64,000 bases of DNA from Serratia symbiotica. GTDB taxonomy: Bacteria > Pseudomonadota > Gammaproteobacteria > Enterobacterales > Enterobacteriaceae. The DNA lies in assembly GCF_000821185.2 (NCBI RefSeq), contig NZ_CP050855.1:1116001-1180000 (forward strand). Reading direction: 5' to 3'. The notes under the pieces are model-generated. The model saw only the letters and a program-made list of their open reading frames with translations. It was not told the origin of the DNA and made no database searches. Both the position numbers and the translations under genes were made by a program. The stretch's first letter is position 1. Every line of letters begins with the position of its first letter. This document shows positions 60,479-64,000 of this stretch, piece by piece.

Positions 60479-61207
60479 TCATTTCGTAATAATAAAAACT
60501 ATAGTCGGGTCATACCTCAATGAGTACTGAAGCGCTACTAGTCTGTTCGATTTTAATGGAATACATATAATGCTAGCACGCTTTTTAAGATCACTATCAT
60601 CACAATTCGTATAATATCGCCATGGTGGTTGGCCCCAAGCTGGATGAGAACGAGGAAAACCGGCCAACTCAGGCACACTTTCCGTAGCATGCATGCCCTG
60701 GTATAAATTTCTATTAAAGTCCCTATTTCTAATAAACTCCCCCATCACGTTGAAATGAACTCTTCTCCATCCAATAATCTGTGCCCAGCGTATTGGTCCA
60801 AGAGCAGCAAACTCTTCCTCTCCAGGGTGAGGCGAATACCTCCCTAGAGAAGCATTCACATCAATAAAATTAGGTGTTGGTTGGATCGTGTATATATAAC
60901 TCGTACCTGGAAATTGACTGTTCGACCAGATATGCGCAAGGCGTAAGGACGAGGTCGTAGAAACATATCCCAAGTCATAACGGGCCAGCCCGGTTTCAGA
61001 ACCCATGGCATGATTATACAGTGATACGCTGGGTATAGGCTGATTTGGTCTCGTGCCATCCATCCCTTTGGGTAAGAAACCATCGGCAGCTTTAACTAAC
61101 TCTGGATCCTCCATAACTGAACGATATACCTCTAGCGGAAGCACTGCAAAACATGCGCTGCTTCTGATTAAGAAAAGTAAAGCTACGGAATAAGCTAGTC
61201 TTCCCAT
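60479..61207 (-). CDS. AB5 toxin A subunit, ADP-ribosyltransferase (cholera-toxin-like)
   Basis: 242 residues from ATG 61207, eight bases after GGAGA; ATG 61222 would add five. Signal peptide to about residue 21. Catalytic R29 (LEVYRSV), the STS motif (YVSTTSS, S83) and the E-x-E pair E130/E132 in SPHPGEEEFAALG align with R7, S61 and E110/E112 of cholera toxin A1. YIYTIQPTPNFIDVNASLG, IIGWRRVHF and LAGFPRSHPAWGQPPW are also cholera/LT-like. C202 and C215 bound a loop with KKR, as in the nicked A1-A2 loop. The tail (LRYDPTIVFIITK) looks more like PltA/ArtA than the KDEL-type tail. Target protein (probably a G-protein) is inferred. Confidence 0.85.
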   Translation of the reverse strand: MGRLAYSVALLFLIRSSACFAVLPLEVYRSVMEDPELVKAADGFLPKGMDGTRPNQPIPSVSLYNHAMGSETGLARYDLGYVSTTSSLRLAHIWSNSQFPGTSYIYTIQPTPNFIDVNASLGRYSPHPGEEEFAALGPIRWAQIIGWRRVHFNVMGEFIRNRDFNRNLYQGMHATESVPELAGFPRSHPAWGQPPWRYYTNCDDSDLKKRASIICIPLKSNRLVALQYSLRYDPTIVFIITK

Positions 61208-61226
61208 ATATAAGCTCTCCATAGAA

Positions 61227-61566
61227 TCATTTGTCTATTATACGTATTGCGTACACTGGCTTAAATTCCTCTCCATCACCTTCAAAAGTTACATTTGTAG
61301 GTAACTTAAGAATAAAGGCAGTTTGGGCTAATTTAAGCATATTTTGCCCTTCAATTGTATTGTGTATCGCATTGCCACCTCCCTCCTTGATGATTAATTG
61401 TAGAGTAGGGAGCTGAAGCTATCTGAATAAAACAGCTAGGGCCAGTGTTATCAGCTCTAATGTTATATACGTAGTAACCATTCTCTGTATACTGGCCAGC
61501 TAATGCTGGTTCATGAAAAGAAAGAGAAAAAATAGATACCAGTATGTAGATAATATTTTTACTAAT
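61227..61566 (-). pseudogene. Second AB5 B subunit, frameshifted and without ATG
   Basis: The same signal peptide pattern (SKNIIYILVSIFSLSFHEPA), then YYVYNIRADNTGPSCFIQIA and QGGRWQC, then a one-base shift, after which another frame reads IEGQNMLKLAQTAFILKLP, TNVTFEGDGEEFKPVYAIRI and stop. It is paralogous to the B subunit at 60062-60397. Where that gene has ATG after AAGGATTAAATT, this one has ATT after AAGGATAAAATT. Both lesions suggest inactivation, although ATT starts exist. It lies 19 bases before the A gene. Confidence 0.75.
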
Positions 61567-61691
61567 AATTTTATCCTTTTAATCATGAAAAAATAAAATT
61601 GAGCAGATTCAATGTAGAAGTGAAACCGCCATTATTAGCGCTGAAAACACTATTGAAAGTTGCCTAGAACTCTGGATGCGCAAAATACATT

Positions 61692-61731
61692 ACTACAATA
61701 GTATTGTAGTTTTTAATTATTTTATTGTCAA
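61692..61731 (-). promoter_or_regulatory. Sigma-70 promoter with palindrome over the -10, toxin cluster
   Basis: On the minus strand TTGACA (61731-61726), 17 bases, then TACAAT (61708-61703) is a near-perfect sigma-70 promoter. ACTACAAT (61692-61699) and ATTGTAGT (61703-61710) are exactly complementary with a three-base centre, covering the -10 box, as expected of a repressor operator. The nearest downstream genes on that strand are the broken B gene and the A gene, 140 bases away. Regulation is inferred. Confidence 0.7.
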
Positions 61732-61827
61732 GTAAATTCACTGAACTAGGCCGTTATTATTTCATTGGCACCCCGTTTTAAGGATATCTGCATTCTTGTC
61801 GTACTGGCTGTAACACATTGAAGTACA

Positions 61828-62094
61828 ATGATACTCCCACCAGTTCGCGTCCAGATCGGGCATCATGGGAACTGCCTGGAAAACGGAAATTATCTTACGC
61901 TAAGTGCAAAATTTTCCGTTCTCCAAGCGGCCCTTAATACCATTAGTATCAGGATAAAAAATCATTCTGATAGGGACGCCACATTGGAAATTTTAGTTTA
62001 TCGAACTGCCTTTCAGATAAACCTTCAAATATATTCATCAGAGGGTCATAATTATCCGACTTTGCTTTACCCACCTTCAAGTTTCTATGGATGA
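61828..62094 (+). CDS. Hypothetical protein next to the toxin cluster
   Basis: 88-residue frame MILPPVRVQIGHHGNCLENG, without a clear ribosome site. The middle (AALNTISIRIKNHSDRDATL) looks like a beta-sandwich strand pattern. Not recognised, and chance cannot be excluded. It runs opposite to the toxin genes. Confidence 0.35.
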   Translation: MILPPVRVQIGHHGNCLENGNYLTLSAKFSVLQAALNTISIRIKNHSDRDATLEILVYRTAFQINLQIYSSEGHNYPTLLYPPSSFYG

Positions 62095-62251
62095 TTTTTT
62101 TCCGGGTTAGAGTTTAATGGTTCATGATAAGTTTTTATAAAGTTATTTTTTACTTTGATGTATTTATTTCCATAATTTTTTCAATTCCTTTGATATATGA
62201 ACAGAAGTGCGGCGCTCCCCCCTGGCCCCATCCTACTCGTCCGGACAGCCC

Positions 62252-63988
62252 CTAACGTCGCCGCCAGCCTTCGGCGCGGCTACGCGCTTTCCAAAAGTCA
62301 GCATAATGACCGCCCGCCGCCAGTAGTTGCTGATGGCGGCCCTGTTCTACGATCCGTTGTTGATCCAGCACCAGAATCTGATCGGCGTTTTGAATGGTGG
62401 AAAGCTGATGTGCAATGACTAACAGTGTACAGCGCCGATGCAGAGAGTGCAGCCCTGCGGCAATCGCCGCCTGGTTTTCCGCATCGAGTGCACCAGTGGC
62501 TTCATCGAGCAATAATATCGGTGTGTTCTTCAGCAGCGCACGAGCAATCGCCACGCGCTGGCGTTCACCGCCGGAGAGAAGCCCTCCGCCCTCTCCGACC
62601 TGGCTCTGCCAGCCCAGTGGCAAGCGTTCCAATAGCTCGTCGAGGCACGCCAGCCTGGTGACTCGCGCGATTTCCTCCGTGCTGGCATGCGGATTGCCAA
62701 TTAATACGTTTTCATGCAGTGTACCGCTGAATAGATAATTTTCCTGGAACACCAGTGCAAGCAGCGCCATATGATCGCGGCTGCTCAGCTCGCGCAGATC
62801 GGTGCCACCGATGGTGATACTGCCGCAGTCGGGATCGAAAAAGCGAGCGATCAGCCGCGTCAAAGTGGTTTTTCCTGCACCTGACACCCCCACCAGCGCA
62901 GTGGTGGTATTGGCTGGCAGCGAAACGGATACGTCTTTGAGAATTGGACGATCCGCCTGGTAACCAAAAGTGACGTTATGCAATTCAATGGTGGCATCGC
63001 CGCTAAAGGGCTGCGGCCGTTCTGAGTGCCGCAATGGCTTCTCTGCTAGCACCCGCTCAACCGCATCCATCTGCGCCGATGCCATGCGTATCCCTGAGCC
63101 GTAAGCCGCTACTTCAGTGAGTGGATCGATAACGCGATTAATGAGCACCAGCAACGCCAATAAGGTGACGAGCTGTTGCGGATTATCATCAGCCAGTCCC
63201 AGCCAGGTGACACTTGCCATCAACGTCAGAAAACTCAACTGCGCCAGCCAAGAATTTGCCAGCAGCGGCGGTAAAACCAGCCACAACTGACGCTGACTGG
63301 CACGGTTCTGGTTGGTCAGCGCAGCGTCAAAACTCGCATGCCCCTGTTCACCGCAACCATGGGTACGCAACACCATCTGGTTCTGCGCAAACTCCACCAT
63401 GCGATCGCTGGCGTCTGCGGTGGCCTGGTGCACGGCTATGTCCGCTGCCCGTCCCAATTTACCGGCCCACCAGTAGATCACCGCAACCAATGGAAGGAAC
63501 ACTAGAACAATGAGCGCGATACGCCAGTCAAACCAGAAGGTGATCAGCACCACTACCAGCGGCGTCAGCGTGGCGCGCATCAGTGGTGTGAGTTGGTGAG
63601 CAGGCAATCCAAGGATCTCCATCACCCCCTGGCTGAGTAGTACGCCCAATTGGCTAGTATTTCGGCTGGTGAACCACCCCAGCGGCAGGGAGACCACGTG
63701 ATCGCCAATGCGATGGCGCAGTGTGTTCAATAAGGCAATGGCGACCTCAAAGCTGCCCAGAGAAGTGAAGTAGTTGAGATACCCGGTCAGCGAGGTGCCA
63801 ACGATTAACGGTATCAGCCACAGCGCCGCGTGATTGACGTCACCCTGTAACAGATCCTGCATGATTGGCACCACCATAGCGAAGCAAAGCCCCTGCACCA
63901 GGCAGAAAATCAACATCAGGATCAGATAACGATGCATAACGCGCGCATTCTGTTTGCCCAGTAGTGCGTAGAGACGGGTCAGCATCAT
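62252..63988 (-). CDS. ABC exporter half-transporter (permease-ATPase), siderophore-type
   Basis: 578 residues. Six transmembrane helices (about 1-300), then an ATPase with Walker A GVSGAGKTTLTRL, signature LSGGERQRVAIARAL, Walker B ILLLDEATGALD and H-loop VIAHQLST. It resembles the IrtA/IrtB and YbtP/YbtQ half-transporters involved in iron-siderophore uptake; similarity to drug or lipid exporters is also possible. AGGAGGAAAT precedes the ATG at 63988. Such proteins work as dimers with a partner, probably encoded just past the window edge. Return of high GC content suggests core-like DNA. Intact. Confidence 0.85.
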   Translation of the reverse strand: MMLTRLYALLGKQNARVMHRYLILMLIFCLVQGLCFAMVVPIMQDLLQGDVNHAALWLIPLIVGTSLTGYLNYFTSLGSFEVAIALLNTLRHRIGDHVVSLPLGWFTSRNTSQLGVLLSQGVMEILGLPAHQLTPLMRATLTPLVVVLITFWFDWRIALIVLVFLPLVAVIYWWAGKLGRAADIAVHQATADASDRMVEFAQNQMVLRTHGCGEQGHASFDAALTNQNRASQRQLWLVLPPLLANSWLAQLSFLTLMASVTWLGLADDNPQQLVTLLALLVLINRVIDPLTEVAAYGSGIRMASAQMDAVERVLAEKPLRHSERPQPFSGDATIELHNVTFGYQADRPILKDVSVSLPANTTTALVGVSGAGKTTLTRLIARFFDPDCGSITIGGTDLRELSSRDHMALLALVFQENYLFSGTLHENVLIGNPHASTEEIARVTRLACLDELLERLPLGWQSQVGEGGGLLSGGERQRVAIARALLKNTPILLLDEATGALDAENQAAIAAGLHSLHRRCTLLVIAHQLSTIQNADQILVLDQQRIVEQGRHQQLLAAGGHYADFWKARSRAEGWRRR

Positions 63989-64000
63989 ATTTCCTCCTGT

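Overview
The window reads as a chromosomal segment of an enterobacterium (Enterobacterales, most like the Serratia/Yersinia side of the order) that lives with a host and whose genome is decaying. The housekeeping genes follow familiar enteric blocks: pspABCD-ycjX-ycjF-tyrR-tpx, ttcA, emrE, hrpA, ydgD, rstAB, folM, ydgH, pntAB, uspE, fnr, ogt and ycgR. Between them lie AT-rich accessory islands full of broken transposons and candidate host-interaction genes. The genus is an inference from gene order and protein similarity recalled from memory; no search was run.

Layout. 1-6.7 kb: phage-shock operon behind a sigma-54-type promoter, then tyrR and tpx. 6.7-21 kb: first accessory island, with an internally deleted IS1-type element, small unknown ORFs, a short secreted peptide, an autotransporter-like protein, an IS256 remnant, a 1807-residue putative toxin with a zincin HExxH motif, two decayed resolvase copies, an IS110 remnant and a 214-residue protein with a His-Gly/Cys pattern. 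21-34 kb: ttcA, emrE, a gutted ldhA, an iron-uptake unit (fecI-like, fecR-like, TonB receptor, YddA-type ABC transporter) with a Fur-like site, hrpA and ydgD. 34-49 kb: a tiny membrane protein, rstBA, folM, ydgH between two copies of a 135-150 bp repeat, Tn3/IS3 and group II intron debris, pntAB, uspE, fnr, ogt, a fimbrial-like fragment, ycgR and a small DUF883/CsbD-type protein. 49-64 kb: second accessory island, with a secreted peptidase-like hydrolase, a YopJ-family acetyltransferase with its triad at the family positions, a copper-type TonB receptor plus a DUF2946-type protein, a secreted sucrose isomerase, a protein with three 26-residue repeats, an AB5-type toxin locus (cholera-toxin-like A chain, one intact and one broken PltB/SubB-like B chain) and an ABC exporter half.

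How it fits together. The YopJ-like protein, the 1807-residue protein, the repeat protein and the AB5 locus suggest a bacterium that acts on eukaryotic cells. The sucrose isomerase suggests access to sucrose, for example in a plant-sap-feeding insect. No type III secretion apparatus genes lie in the window, so delivery of the putative effectors is inference. The many pseudogenes (ldhA, B-subunit copy, resolvases, IS1, IS110, IS256, Tn3) support a recent host-restricted lifestyle.
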